Assembly (NCBI GenBank): GCA_009924985.1
Contig: RFQL01000003.1
Span: forward strand, 1-43,333
Length of the DNA: 43,333 nucleotides
Direction: 5' to 3'
Origin: Burkholderiaceae bacterium
GTDB lineage: Bacteria > Pseudomonadota > Gammaproteobacteria > Burkholderiales > Burkholderiaceae
A model generated the notes under the pieces. That model was not told where the DNA came from. It searched no databases and saw only the letters and a list, made by a program, of their open reading frames with translations. The position numbers were made by a program, and so were the translations under genes. The stretch's first letter is position 1. Each line of letters begins with the position of its first letter. This document shows, one piece after another, positions 8,846 through 17,048 of the stretch.

Positions 8846-9979
8846 TTATTTAGTTTCTTTACTTCGTACAGCACGTATACGAAGATCACCACCAATTAGG
8901 CAGTGCTCGATGATCGTCCAATTCTGGCGATCAACCAATTGATCAAAGCTGGCAATATTAGCCATACCAAGGCCGTCCCCCAAAAAACAGGGGGCTTGAT
9001 AAATTAATAGCTCATCGACGCAATTCTCACGAATTAATGAGCCATTTAATTTAAAACCCGCCTCAACGTGGACTTCGTTAATCTCACGCTTTTCTGCTAA
9101 ATAAGAAATTAATTTTGGTAAATCTACTTTACCCTTGGGGTTAGGAAGCTCCAAGATTGAGATCCCCTTCTCTTTTAGGGCATCCCGCATCGCAATCAAT
9201 TGCTTAGGCTCGGGGTTGGCGCACACCAATAATGCGTTTGCATCTTTTAGCACTTTTGCATTGAGTGGTGTTTCTAAATGAGAATCAACGATCACTCGCA
9301 GCGGTTGACGTTCGGTCATCACATCACGAACCGTTAGCTGTGGATCATCCTCTCGAACGGTTCCGCCACCAGACAAGATAGCGCATGCTTGAGCACGCCA
9401 ATGATGGCCATCTGCACGAGCAGCAACACCTGTAATCCACTGACTTTGGCCATTTGCTAATGCAGTCCTACCATCAAAGCTAGCTGCTATTTTCATGCGC
9501 ACAAAGGGCAATCCCTGGGTCATACGCTTTATAAACCCAGGATTGAGCTCAGCGGACTCCTTGGCCAATAAACCAACTTTTACATCAATGCCTAGTTTTT
9601 GTAGTCGAGCAATTCCTTGCCCTGCAACCTTTGAGTTAGGGTCCTGCATTGCAATAACCACTCGAGCTGGCCTAATCTGCTCGAGTGTATCGCAGCATGG
9701 TGGTGTTCTGCCTATATGTGAGCATGGCTCTAGACTGACATACACCGTACATCCGAGTAAGTCAAAATCACTAGCGCCCTGATGACGAGCGTTGGTAATC
9801 GCCTCAATTTCAGCATGATTACTACCAACGCTTTGCGTATAGCCCTGCCCTAAGATTTTGTCTCCTTTACAAATCACACAACCTACGCGCGGATTAGGAT
9901 TAGAGAGATACAAAGCCTTCCTTGCCTCTTGTAAAGCAAGGGACATTATTTGTTGATCAAAGGGACTAAATTGAGCCAT
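8846..9979 (-). CDS. ribD: Bifunctional riboflavin deaminase/reductase RibD
   Basis: Catalyses the second and third steps of riboflavin synthesis. The 377 residues hold an N-terminal zinc deaminase domain with His55 and Glu57 (NHAEIEA) and the PCSHIGRTPPC block with Cys86 and Cys95. A C-terminal reductase domain starts around residue 150 (VRMKIAASFDGRTALANGQSQWI; VDELLIYQAPCFLG near the end). Full length with no visible lesions. It lies 39 bases downstream of the broken fimT, in the same direction, so its transcription may come through the pilin genes. Confidence 0.95.
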   Translation of the reverse strand: MAQFSPFDQQIMSLALQEARKALYLSNPNPRVGCVICKGDKILGQGYTQSVGSNHAEIEAITNARHQGASDFDLLGCTVYVSLEPCSHIGRTPPCCDTLEQIRPARVVIAMQDPNSKVAGQGIARLQKLGIDVKVGLLAKESAELNPGFIKRMTQGLPFVRMKIAASFDGRTALANGQSQWITGVAARADGHHWRAQACAILSGGGTVREDDPQLTVRDVMTERQPLRVIVDSHLETPLNAKVLKDANALLVCANPEPKQLIAMRDALKEKGISILELPNPKGKVDLPKLISYLAEKREINEVHVEAGFKLNGSLIRENCVDELLIYQAPCFLGDGLGMANIASFDQLVDRQNWTIIEHCLIGGDLRIRAVRSKETK

Positions 9980-10018
9980 CCCTCTATTAAACCCGATTTA
10001 GACAATCGACTTACATAC

Positions 10019-10601
10019 TCAACATGAGGCATCCTTTTTAGAAGCTGGAGTATTTGGATCACAAATACGCCATCGTCCACTAGCAGCCAAAATAATGTGG
10101 CGCTTTAAGTGGTTTGCCTTTGCATGGGAGATGATTAAGCGGTTGGCTACAAACCCCCCCATGCTGGGTCTTCGCCGCACCAGCAGGATTAAAAATGATC
10201 TATATAGTATTCGAATGAGGATCGCGGAAACGATGGGCATCAATCTGTACATAAGTGGGCAACTCATACTGGGCCAATACAGAATTGATTACTCCAATCG
10301 TTGAGCTAGCCTCCAAGACTTCAGTTTGCCAACCTAGAGCCCATGTCTCTCCTGCTCGTGGTCGGATTGCCGTATGTTCTCCACTATAGAGGGCATATTG
10401 TCGTGCAAACTGAGCATGCCGAATAAACTGCCTCGCAGTTTGTTCTAGCTCACGCTCCTGGAACTGCGATTGCAAGAACGGCAAACCCATGAAGAGCATC
10501 AAACTCAATAGGGTAATTACTGCGAGCAACTCCACCAGAGTAAAGCCACTTTGCACGAAGAGTAGCTGAGAAGATACTTTCTCGTGCCTCATACTAATCA
10601 T
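10019..10601 (-). pseudogene. fimT: FimT/GspH-type minor pilin, disrupted by a stop and a frameshift
   Basis: The 5' part codes for a type IV prepilin: SGFTLVELLAVITLL is a good leader-peptidase motif with Glu at +5, followed by 100-odd residues of pseudopilin-like sequence. The frame meets TAG at 10200-10202. Reading on in the same frame gives IIFNPAGAAKTQHGG, typical of the family. At a run of seven Gs (minus strand, 10154-10160) the frame must shift by one base to give GGFVANRLIISHAK, then IILAASGRWRICDP and a Cys-containing end that stops at 10019. Two independent lesions make this a pseudogene. It overlaps the end of the pilX-like gene. Confidence 0.75.
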
Positions 10602-11040
10602 AGAGCTGTTGCCAATTTAGTCGCGTTATTGTTCCGGCAAAATGATCCGCTATCACCGTACTCTCGATACGAATCCGATTCCCTACCCTGATTTGATACA
10701 AGTACTTTTGCTGCGGAGTCCCCTGGGTCCTGCTGCTTGATTCAACTGGGCCAAGAGCCTCGATCCGACACCTATCAGCGAATCCCTCGACTGCTGGTTT
10801 AGAAGAGCCCAAGAGTGCAGGCTCGAGGAGGCTTTGCTCACATGCTAATAATGTACGTTCAGTCTTCTTAAAGTCATGTATATAAGCTTGATAAATGGTG
10901 TTGGTTTTTATCTCTAATGCCAAATAGCCCTCAAGCTGAGCAATAGCCCATGTCAGACACATCAATATACTCATCACCCATAGCAATATCATCGAGGCTT
11001 GACTAAATATGCCTTGGAGCAACCCAGCGGACCTGCTCAA
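10594..11040 (-). CDS. PilX-like minor pilin/pilus assembly protein (weakly recognised)
   Basis: A 148-residue protein with one N-terminal hydrophobic helix (about 17-35, SMILLWVMSILMCLTWAIA) and a polar domain holding two Cys (LLACEQ, ADRCRIE). It lacks a GFTLxE prepilin motif, which fits PilX-type proteins. The call rests mostly on position between pilW-like and fimT-like genes. The start is a TTG at 11040, inside pilW; an ATG at 10992 is an alternative but would remove residues that normally precede the helix. Its end overlaps the fimT start. Confidence 0.5.
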   Translation of the reverse strand: MSRSAGLLQGIFSQASMILLWVMSILMCLTWAIAQLEGYLALEIKTNTIYQAYIHDFKKTERTLLACEQSLLEPALLGSSKPAVEGFADRCRIEALGPVESSSRTQGTPQQKYLYQIRVGNRIRIESTVIADHFAGTITRLNWQQLYD

Positions 11041-11635
11041 TGAGTTTATTTACCTTGGTGGTTTTGGATGTACGCATCACCCCGAGACTAATCTTGATTA
11101 ATCCAGTAGGGCTTTTGGGGCTTAACATTGTGGCATTGATTGCCTGAGGATTAACCCAATGAATACGCAGATATTGCACCTGATTAAGAAGTTCTGCTTG
11201 GTGCAAATGACCTTTGCGATCTAAGCTCTGACAAATCAAACTGGCACTTTGTGGATCATTACGACTGCGCTCGAGGTAAAAGTGTTGATAGGTTTTTTGC
11301 TGACGGGTTCGTTCCTTCGATAACACATTACCCATACAGTCATAGGCTAAATGCCTGGGTAAATCTTGCATCAACTCAATCGCAGCCGATCCTTTAAATA
11401 AACCGTCTTGCTTGATCTGTATATCATTCTCATTTATAGAATTCTGACTGATACGATAACCCGCCTCACGAATAGCCCTTGCCAGCAACTCCACAGCACG
11501 GTTGATGTTTTGAGCCAAGAGAATATCCTGCTCAATCTCAAGGTGTTTGAGCATTACATCGTTCAATAACTTCAACGGTGGGTAGATCATCACTGCGCCG
11601 AGAGTGAGCGCAGTGATGCAAGATAGCAGGGTCAT
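11003..11635 (-). CDS. pilW: PilW-like minor pilin, N-terminus apparently incomplete
   Basis: A 210-residue protein whose helix (MTLLSCITALTLGAVM) and following INRAVELLARAIREAGYRIS resemble PilW, where a similar LLARDIRxAG block follows the helix. The usual prepilin signal is not in the protein that starts at the ATG at 11635. Just upstream, in frame, the codons read RSFTESIA, like a GFTLxES motif missing two residues, with no start codon before a stop. The start overlaps the pilV stop (ATGA). It may be a damaged gene; its function is uncertain. Confidence 0.55.
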   Translation of the reverse strand: MTLLSCITALTLGAVMIYPPLKLLNDVMLKHLEIEQDILLAQNINRAVELLARAIREAGYRISQNSINENDIQIKQDGLFKGSAAIELMQDLPRHLAYDCMGNVLSKERTRQQKTYQHFYLERSRNDPQSASLICQSLDRKGHLHQAELLNQVQYLRIHWVNPQAINATMLSPKSPTGLIKISLGVMRTSKTTKVNKLIEQVRWVAPRHI

Positions 11636-11853
11636 TGCAATACTTTCTGTAAACGATCTTGTGCAATCTGAATTTCTGCTTGATTAGCGTTTTCGATAAA
11701 ATCAGCGTGTACCTTTTGTAGTTTTATTTGCTTGGCCACTAGATTCGCGTAGATGGTATGCAAGATTGTGATACTGCCTGCCAGTATCGTCATTGCAATT
11801 AATAACTCAACGAGAACAAAGCCTTTTGCATTAAGGATTCTGGACGTTGGCAT
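11632..11853 (-). CDS. pilV: PilV-like minor pilin, short
   Basis: A 73-residue protein with a clean type IV prepilin signal: KGFVLVELLIAMTILAGS, with Gly at -1 and Glu at +5 of the processed form. The helix is followed by only about 40 polar residues, whereas PilV proteins are normally well over 100. It overlaps pilW by 4 bases. It heads a leftward run pilV-pilW-pilX-like-fimT that continues into ribD and ribE. The shortness could be natural or the result of a deletion shared with the pilW start. Confidence 0.6.
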   Translation of the reverse strand: MPTSRILNAKGFVLVELLIAMTILAGSITILHTIYANLVAKQIKLQKVHADFIENANQAEIQIAQDRLQKVLQ

Positions 11854-12018
11854 AATTACTTTAGTGTTTTATCGTATTGAGTGGGCCCAGATATTGCCAC
11901 GCATTCAGTTCTATCTATATGCACCCCTAAATCAGGCTTTACAGATACTTCTGTTGTATTACCCTACAAAAGTGGTCTAAGGGCTTAAAATAGCGTTCTA
12001 TTTAGAATTCAAGAAGAT

Positions 12019-13197
12019 ATGCCTAAGTCTCCATCGATTGCAATTAGTCCTGTTCAAGAAATCATTGCCGAACTCCGCGCGGGCAAGATGATTATTCTGG
12101 TCGATGAAGAGGATCGAGAAAATGAAGGTGATTTGGTCTTAGCAGCTGATCACGTTAGTGCCGAGTCAATTAATTTCATGGCAAAGCATGGTCGTGGCTT
12201 AATTTGCTTAACCCTTACTAAAGAGCGCTGTCAACAGCTCAATCTTCCCTTAATGGTTCGTGAAAACGGTACTGCACTGGGCACAAACTTTACTGTCTCG
12301 ATTGAGGCAGCCTCTGGGGTAACCACTGGCATCTCTGCTGCAGATCGCGCTCGTACCATTCAAGCAGCAGTCGCTGTCAACGCTAAACCAAATGATCTCG
12401 TCCAGCCAGGTCATGTATTTCCATTAATGGCGCAACCAGGCGGTGTATTGATACGATCAGGTCATACTGAGGCAGGTTGTGATTTAGCCAGTTTGGCTGG
12501 TTGCTCACCCACTGCGGTCATTTGTGAAATCATGAAAGATGACGGCAATATGGCTCGTCTACCTGATCTTCTTGAGTTTGCAGAAATCCATCAACTTAAG
12601 ATTGGGTCGATTGCCGACTTAATTCAGTATCGCAGTCAAACAGAAAGTATTGTTGTACGCGAAACAGAACGCGAATTCTTCACTCCATGGGGTCGGCTTC
12701 AGGGGATTGTCTATCGTGATAAACCTAGTAATTGCTTACACCTTGCTCTAGTAAAAGGGCAGCCTCAACCCCATGAGGAGGTCTTAGTTCGAGTGCATGA
12801 ACCAGTCACGATTTTAGATTTTCTTGATACGGAAAGCTCCACTCACTCGTGGCCTCTTCATAAAGCGCTAGAGGCAATTGCTCAATCGAGCAGTGGGGTT
12901 GCTGTACTCCTTAATGCTGCTGGGATTGCTGCCCCCTCTGAGCTAAAGTGGCTGACACAATTTGAAAAACTACGCCAACAAACTCAGGGATTTAATAATC
13001 AAATGTCTAGCGCCAGCTCTAAATCGAGCATTGAACGCAAGACTGATTTTCGGAGTTACGGTATCGGTGCGCAAATTCTAAAAGATTTAAAGGTTGAAAA
13101 GATGCGGCTATTAGCTAATTCTGTACGAGTTCCTAGTTTGTCGGGTTATAAACTCGAAATTATTGGGAATGTTCCCTACTCTACCAATCGATCTTAA
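12019..13197 (+). CDS. ribBA: DHBP synthase with degenerate GTP cyclohydrolase II domain (RibBA/RibBX type)
   Basis: The N-terminal half (to about residue 205) is 3,4-dihydroxy-2-butanone 4-phosphate synthase, which supplies the four-carbon unit of riboflavin. It has the acidic loop VDEEDRENEGDL (residues 28-39), GRGLICLTL, and RSGHTEAGCDLASLAG near residue 150. The C-terminal half is placed like GTP cyclohydrolase II but lacks the zinc cysteines: where the family has a Cys-rich block after VRVH, this one reads VRVHEPVTILDFLD. Only the first activity is therefore expected, as in the described RibBX proteins. The ATG follows AAGAAG. No FMN riboswitch was seen in the 165 bases upstream. Confidence 0.88.
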   Translation: MPKSPSIAISPVQEIIAELRAGKMIILVDEEDRENEGDLVLAADHVSAESINFMAKHGRGLICLTLTKERCQQLNLPLMVRENGTALGTNFTVSIEAASGVTTGISAADRARTIQAAVAVNAKPNDLVQPGHVFPLMAQPGGVLIRSGHTEAGCDLASLAGCSPTAVICEIMKDDGNMARLPDLLEFAEIHQLKIGSIADLIQYRSQTESIVVRETEREFFTPWGRLQGIVYRDKPSNCLHLALVKGQPQPHEEVLVRVHEPVTILDFLDTESSTHSWPLHKALEAIAQSSSGVAVLLNAAGIAAPSELKWLTQFEKLRQQTQGFNNQMSSASSKSSIERKTDFRSYGIGAQILKDLKVEKMRLLANSVRVPSLSGYKLEIIGNVPYSTNRS

Positions 13198-13206
13198 GGA
13201 GCCTCT

Positions 13207-13692
13207 ATGAATGACATTGATGTGTTTGAGGCAGACCTAAATGGGCAAGATCTGCGGATTGCAATCGTGCAAGCTCGCTTTAATCTAGAGCATTGTCAGG
13301 CCCTATCAGAGTCCTGTATCCAGGAATTGCTTGCCTTAGGCGTTGCTCATTCGGATATACAACTGGTAACCGTTCCTGGTGCACTTGAGATCCCATTTGC
13401 GCTTGCACAGCTTACCAAAACTGAAGAGTTTGATGCTTTGATTGCTTTGGGTGCTGTGATTCGTGGGGAAACCTATCATTTTGAGTTAGTTTCGAACGAG
13501 TCTGCTAGCGGTATTACACGGATCAGCCTTGATGCTGGTGTACCGATTGCCAATGGCATTCTTACCTGCGATACCGATGCGCAAGCGACTGCTCGGGTAG
13601 ACGAAAAAGGCCGGGATTGTGCTAGAGCTGCCGTTGAAATGGCAAACCTTGCACTAGCGCTCACTCCCGATATTGATATTCAGTCGGAGTAA
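13207..13692 (+). CDS. ribH: 6,7-dimethyl-8-ribityllumazine synthase
   Basis: Joins the butanone phosphate made by RibBA with the pyrimidine from RibD to give lumazine, the substrate of RibE. The 161 residues carry the family blocks: [42 protein letters not shown] (with the catalytic His) and IANGILT. A ribosome site (AAGGAG) lies before the ATG, 9 bases after ribBA. The stop is 4 bases before the chosen nusB start. Confidence 0.96.
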   Translation: MNDIDVFEADLNGQDLRIAIVQARFNLEHCQALSESCIQELLALGVAHSDIQLVTVPGALEIPFALAQLTKTEEFDALIALGAVIRGETYHFELVSNESASGITRISLDAGVPIANGILTCDTDAQATARVDEKGRDCARAAVEMANLALALTPDIDIQSE

Positions 13693-13696
13693 TAGC

Positions 13697-14185
13697 TTGA
13701 GTCATAAAACTATCGCGACTGGGGCTCATATGCGCTCACTTACGCCGCGTCGTCGTGCTCGCGAATATGCACTTCAGGGCGTCTATCAGTGCTTGGTTCT
13801 TAAAACTGCCGGGGAACTAACTGACCTACCATTGGCTATTAGCGCAATTACTAAACAATTAAGCGAGGATCCTGCTTTTCAGAAATGCCAACAGGATCTA
13901 TTTAGAAGTATCTTTCAAGGGGTCATTAACCGCAATCAAGAACTCGATGCCCTGATTACCCCAGAGCTCGATCGACCGATTGCTGAACTTTCACCCGTAG
14001 AGCATGCCGCCCTCTTAATTGGTGCCTATGAGCTTGCGGCTGACCTATCAGTTCCTTATAAAGTTGCCATCAACGAGGCGGTAGAACTTACCAAAACTTT
14101 TGGGGGGACAGATGGCCACAAATACGTCAATGGCGTACTTGACCAGCTTGCCCAAAAACTACGGTACGCTGAAACGAATAACTGA
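13697..14185 (+). CDS. nusB: Transcription antitermination factor NusB
   Basis: NusB pairs with NusE on boxA RNA to prevent early termination, chiefly in rRNA operons. The start chosen is the TTG at 13697 because GGAG (13686-13689) lies 7 bases before it; the ATG at 13730 is the other good choice and fits the family's RRRAREYALQGVYQ start closely. The TTG start gives 162 residues. Conserved helices at the end include SVPYKVAINEAVELTKTFGG and HKYVNGVLDQLA. It follows ribH, the common ribH-nusB pair, and converges on the transglycosylase gene with one base between the stops. Confidence 0.93.
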   Translation: MSHKTIATGAHMRSLTPRRRAREYALQGVYQCLVLKTAGELTDLPLAISAITKQLSEDPAFQKCQQDLFRSIFQGVINRNQELDALITPELDRPIAELSPVEHAALLIGAYELAADLSVPYKVAINEAVELTKTFGGTDGHKYVNGVLDQLAQKLRYAETNN

Positions 14186-14186
14186 A

Positions 14187-15017
14187 CTAAACGTTGTTAT
14201 TAAAGCGACGGGCGATACTGCGCAACTCTTCGCGCTCAGAAAACACTTTACCAGTATATGTATTGATCCCACTAGCTGCATTGGGTGCCCCAAGATAGTG
14301 CTTAAGACCCGCCTCTAATGATCCAGCCTTTGCAATGCACGCTTTTAGAATTAGTGCGCCCACCCGAATATTTGCCTCGGGTATGAATGCTGCTAATGGG
14401 CCCCCATAGGGCTCAAATTTCTCTTGATGGACATGAGTACGAACTTGCATAAGCCCTTGGGCTCCGGCCCGACTTTCTGCTCGTGGATTAAAGTTAGATT
14501 CGATAGCCATTACCGCCAAGATCAAAGTGGGATCCAGATTAACCTCTTTACCAACTGTAATCGCTTGGGCAACATAATGCGCAGTGTCTTCTGGTGATAA
14601 ACCAAACTTCTTGGTCAAATGAGATGTAACTGCCTTACGCTCGGCCTCGGTTCGTAAGATACCGCGATCGATGGCCGAATGATCGATTAAGTGAGACGGT
14701 ATTAAAGCTGCTTGGCTAGCAATCGAAGGAATATCACGCCCCGTTGAGCTCCAAAGTTTTAGTTGACCGGCAGATTCATCAGCGGTCAGTATTTCAGCGC
14801 TATCGGTTCCTAAAATTAAAGCTCGCGCCTCTGCTGGCACCAAATAATGAGCTAGATCAAACAATCCTGCGCCGGTCTTCGGCCCAATTAGCCAAACTGC
14901 CAAAATGGCAGCAACCATCAAGACAACCAAGGATTGCCCCCAACGTGACAATACAGAGAGGACCTCAATCCTATGCAACTCTAGAGCGTTTAGCTTTTTA
15001 ATCAAAGATAGGTTCAT
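14187..15017 (-). CDS. Membrane-anchored lytic transglycosylase (SLT domain)
   Basis: A 276-residue protein with a short cytoplasmic tail, one membrane helix (about 29-45) and a C-terminal SLT domain that cleaves peptidoglycan in the periplasm. The catalytic Glu is E173 in LAVMAIESNFNPRA, followed by the conserved GAQGLMQV and a repeat of helices with YTGKVFSERE near the end. The region 50-150 is not recognised. It is too short for Slt70 and resembles small SLT proteins. The 520 bases upstream (to gabD) hold no gene I can support. Confidence 0.85.
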   Translation of the reverse strand: MNLSLIKKLNALELHRIEVLSVLSRWGQSLVVLMVAAILAVWLIGPKTGAGLFDLAHYLVPAEARALILGTDSAEILTADESAGQLKLWSSTGRDIPSIASQAALIPSHLIDHSAIDRGILRTEAERKAVTSHLTKKFGLSPEDTAHYVAQAITVGKEVNLDPTLILAVMAIESNFNPRAESRAGAQGLMQVRTHVHQEKFEPYGGPLAAFIPEANIRVGALILKACIAKAGSLEAGLKHYLGAPNAASGINTYTGKVFSEREELRSIARRFNNNV

Positions 15018-15537
15018 GGTGATGGTCGCCCGCTTTATAAAAGAGAATTACTGAGATCTTTCGTTATATTGCGTTGCAACATTTATTAAACATGAGGCAT
15101 CTTAGGTAGCCCTATATAACCTGTCAAGCATAAAGATATCTTCTTTAATTACTTTTTTATTCAGTAATCGGTTAAAACCCTAATATGATGCACTGCTTTA
15201 AATTAAATAGTTATTAACTTCAATATCTTACGAAGGTTAGTCAGCACTTATTCCTCATCATGAAAAACACCCTATTGCTAGAATTATTTTCATCATTTGA
15301 AAGAAAAAGTGTCCATTTAAAACTACGGGTAGGATGTAAATCCTATTTAACCTACTACTAATAGTGGTCTACAAACTTTTATTGGCTCCAGAGTTAACTA
15401 AGAAATTTTCGGATCGATTAAGCAAACCGAGTTCACTGATTTCAAATACTTAAGCTAGAAAAGTGTTCGCTACCCAAGAAAGGCTAGGTATTACACTAGA
15501 AAACTTATCTGTCACCACTCAAAGAGACTACGAAGCC
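15018..15537. other. AT-rich spacer of about 520 bases without a supported gene
   Basis: This is the longest gap in a compact window. It has stops in all frames. The longest small frame noted, ATG at 15260 to 15361 (33 codons), has no ribosome site. Two small inverted repeats occur: ATTACT/AGTAAT at 15148-15168, and TAGGAT/ATCCTA closing a GTAA loop at 15330-15345. A GTG at 15463 is in frame with gabD and could be an upstream start. It should contain the promoters of the transglycosylase and gabD genes, but I cannot place them. Confidence 0.5.
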
Positions 15538-17028
15538 ATGAATGCCCCAGAATCCCTTGCCAATATCCCGAAACTTCTAAAAAATCCTTCCCTATTTAGG
15601 GAAGATGCCCTGATCAATGGCCAATGGATTAAAGCGTCAGCTAATCAACGCTTCCTGGTTCGCAATCCTGCTACGGGCCAGCGCTTGGCATTAGTTGCCA
15701 ATCTAAACACCGCCGATGCTCATGAGGCTATTCAAGCGGCTGAGATTGCCCTATCTGCATGGCGGGGCAGAATCGCTAAAGAACGTGCGGGGATTATGCG
15801 TCAATGGTTTGAGCTCATTCTGGCTAACGCCGATGATTTAGCAATCCTCATGACCTTAGAGCAAGGTAAGCCTTTGGCAGAGGCCAAAGGCGAAGTGATG
15901 TACGGAGCCTCCTTTGTGGAGTGGTTTGCCGAAGAGGCTAAACGCGTCATGGGAGCAATCCCCTCCAGCACCTGGGGCGATAAACGAACCATCGTCCTAA
16001 AACAAGCTATTGGAGTTTGTGTTGCCATTACCCCTTGGAACTTTCCAATTGCCATGATCACGCGCAAAATTGCTCCAGCCATGGCAGCCGGCTGCACCAT
16101 AGTCATTAAACCGGCTGAGCAAACCCCCTTATCTGCCCTGGCAATTGCCTATCTAGCTCAAGAAGCAGGAGTCCCAGATGGGGTCATTAATATTGTGACC
16201 GCAGACTCAGAACAATCTATTGTAATTGGCAAGGTGCTGTGCGAGTCCCCAATTGTGCGCCACCTATCATTTACCGGATCAACCGAGGTCGGTCGCATCC
16301 TAATGGCTCAATCTTCGCCCACGATCAAAAAGCTTGCTCTTGAGTTGGGCGGTCATGCGCCCTTTATCGTGTTTGATGATGCCGATATTGATGCGGCGGT
16401 AGCCGGTGCAATGGTCTCCAAATATCGCAATGCAGGCCAAACCTGTGTGTGTGCCAACCGTTTCTATGTGCATACAAAAGTTCATGATATTTTTGTGGAG
16501 AAGCTAGCAGCCGCTACGAAGTCCATCAAGATTGGTAACGGCCTTGATCAAGGCGTTTCGCAAGGTCCTTTAATTGATCAGCAAGCCATTGAAAAGGTTG
16601 AGCGCCATGTGGCGGATGCCATTAGCAAGGGAGCTCGCTTGGTCATTGGTGGTAAGCGCTCCAGCCTTGGAGGGACTTACTATGAGCCCACCGTGCTTGC
16701 AGGCGTGAATAGCTCGATGCTCATCACCACTGAAGAAACGTTTGGACCGGTAGCGCCAGTGATTCCCTTTGACAATGACGAGGATGTCGTGAAACTGGCG
16801 AATAGCAGTCAATTTGGTTTGGCATCTTACTTCTACAGTAGAGATATTGGTCGCATTTGGAAGATTGCTGAGGCCCTTGAATTTGGCATGGTGGGAGTCA
16901 ATACCGGCCTAATCTCCAACGAAGTTGCCCCATTTGGCGGCGTCAAACAATCAGGCTTAGGTCGCGAGGGTAGCTCTTGGGGTATGGATGAATATCTAGA
17001 GATGAAATACGTTTGTATTGGGCTCTAA
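15538..17028 (+). CDS. gabD: Succinate-semialdehyde dehydrogenase (NADP+)
   Basis: Oxidises succinate semialdehyde to succinate, feeding GABA or related compounds into the TCA cycle. The start is taken at the ATG at 15538 (496 residues), since LFREDALINGQW then sits where the E. coli enzyme begins; a GTG at 15463 would add 25 unmatched residues. Aldehyde dehydrogenase landmarks: ITPWNFPIAMITRK, KPAEQTPLSALA, FTGSTEVGR, the catalytic Glu in LELGGHAPF and Cys in NAGQTCVCANR. The end (EYLEMKYVCIGL) matches GabD closely. No gabT, gabP or regulator gene lies beside it, so another semialdehyde cannot be excluded. Confidence 0.88.
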   Translation: MNAPESLANIPKLLKNPSLFREDALINGQWIKASANQRFLVRNPATGQRLALVANLNTADAHEAIQAAEIALSAWRGRIAKERAGIMRQWFELILANADDLAILMTLEQGKPLAEAKGEVMYGASFVEWFAEEAKRVMGAIPSSTWGDKRTIVLKQAIGVCVAITPWNFPIAMITRKIAPAMAAGCTIVIKPAEQTPLSALAIAYLAQEAGVPDGVINIVTADSEQSIVIGKVLCESPIVRHLSFTGSTEVGRILMAQSSPTIKKLALELGGHAPFIVFDDADIDAAVAGAMVSKYRNAGQTCVCANRFYVHTKVHDIFVEKLAAATKSIKIGNGLDQGVSQGPLIDQQAIEKVERHVADAISKGARLVIGGKRSSLGGTYYEPTVLAGVNSSMLITTEETFGPVAPVIPFDNDEDVVKLANSSQFGLASYFYSRDIGRIWKIAEALEFGMVGVNTGLISNEVAPFGGVKQSGLGREGSSWGMDEYLEMKYVCIGL

Positions 17029-17048
17029 GAAAACGTTCTTGGGACATT

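Noticed and set aside
10154-10160. Programmed frameshift or phase variation at the G7 run in fimT
   Set aside because: An in-frame TAG 40 bases upstream already ends the protein, so slippage at the G-run could not restore it.
11854-12018. FMN riboswitch before ribBA
   Set aside because: The 165 bases lack the conserved GC-rich helices and the purine-rich core expected of the RFN element.
15085-15102. 13-base repeat AACATGAGGCATC also present near 10021
   Set aside because: Only two copies, short, one of them within the fimT pseudogene end; most likely chance.
15260-15361. 33-codon frame in the spacer before gabD
   Set aside because: No Shine-Dalgarno sequence, no recognised similarity; expected by chance in AT-rich DNA.
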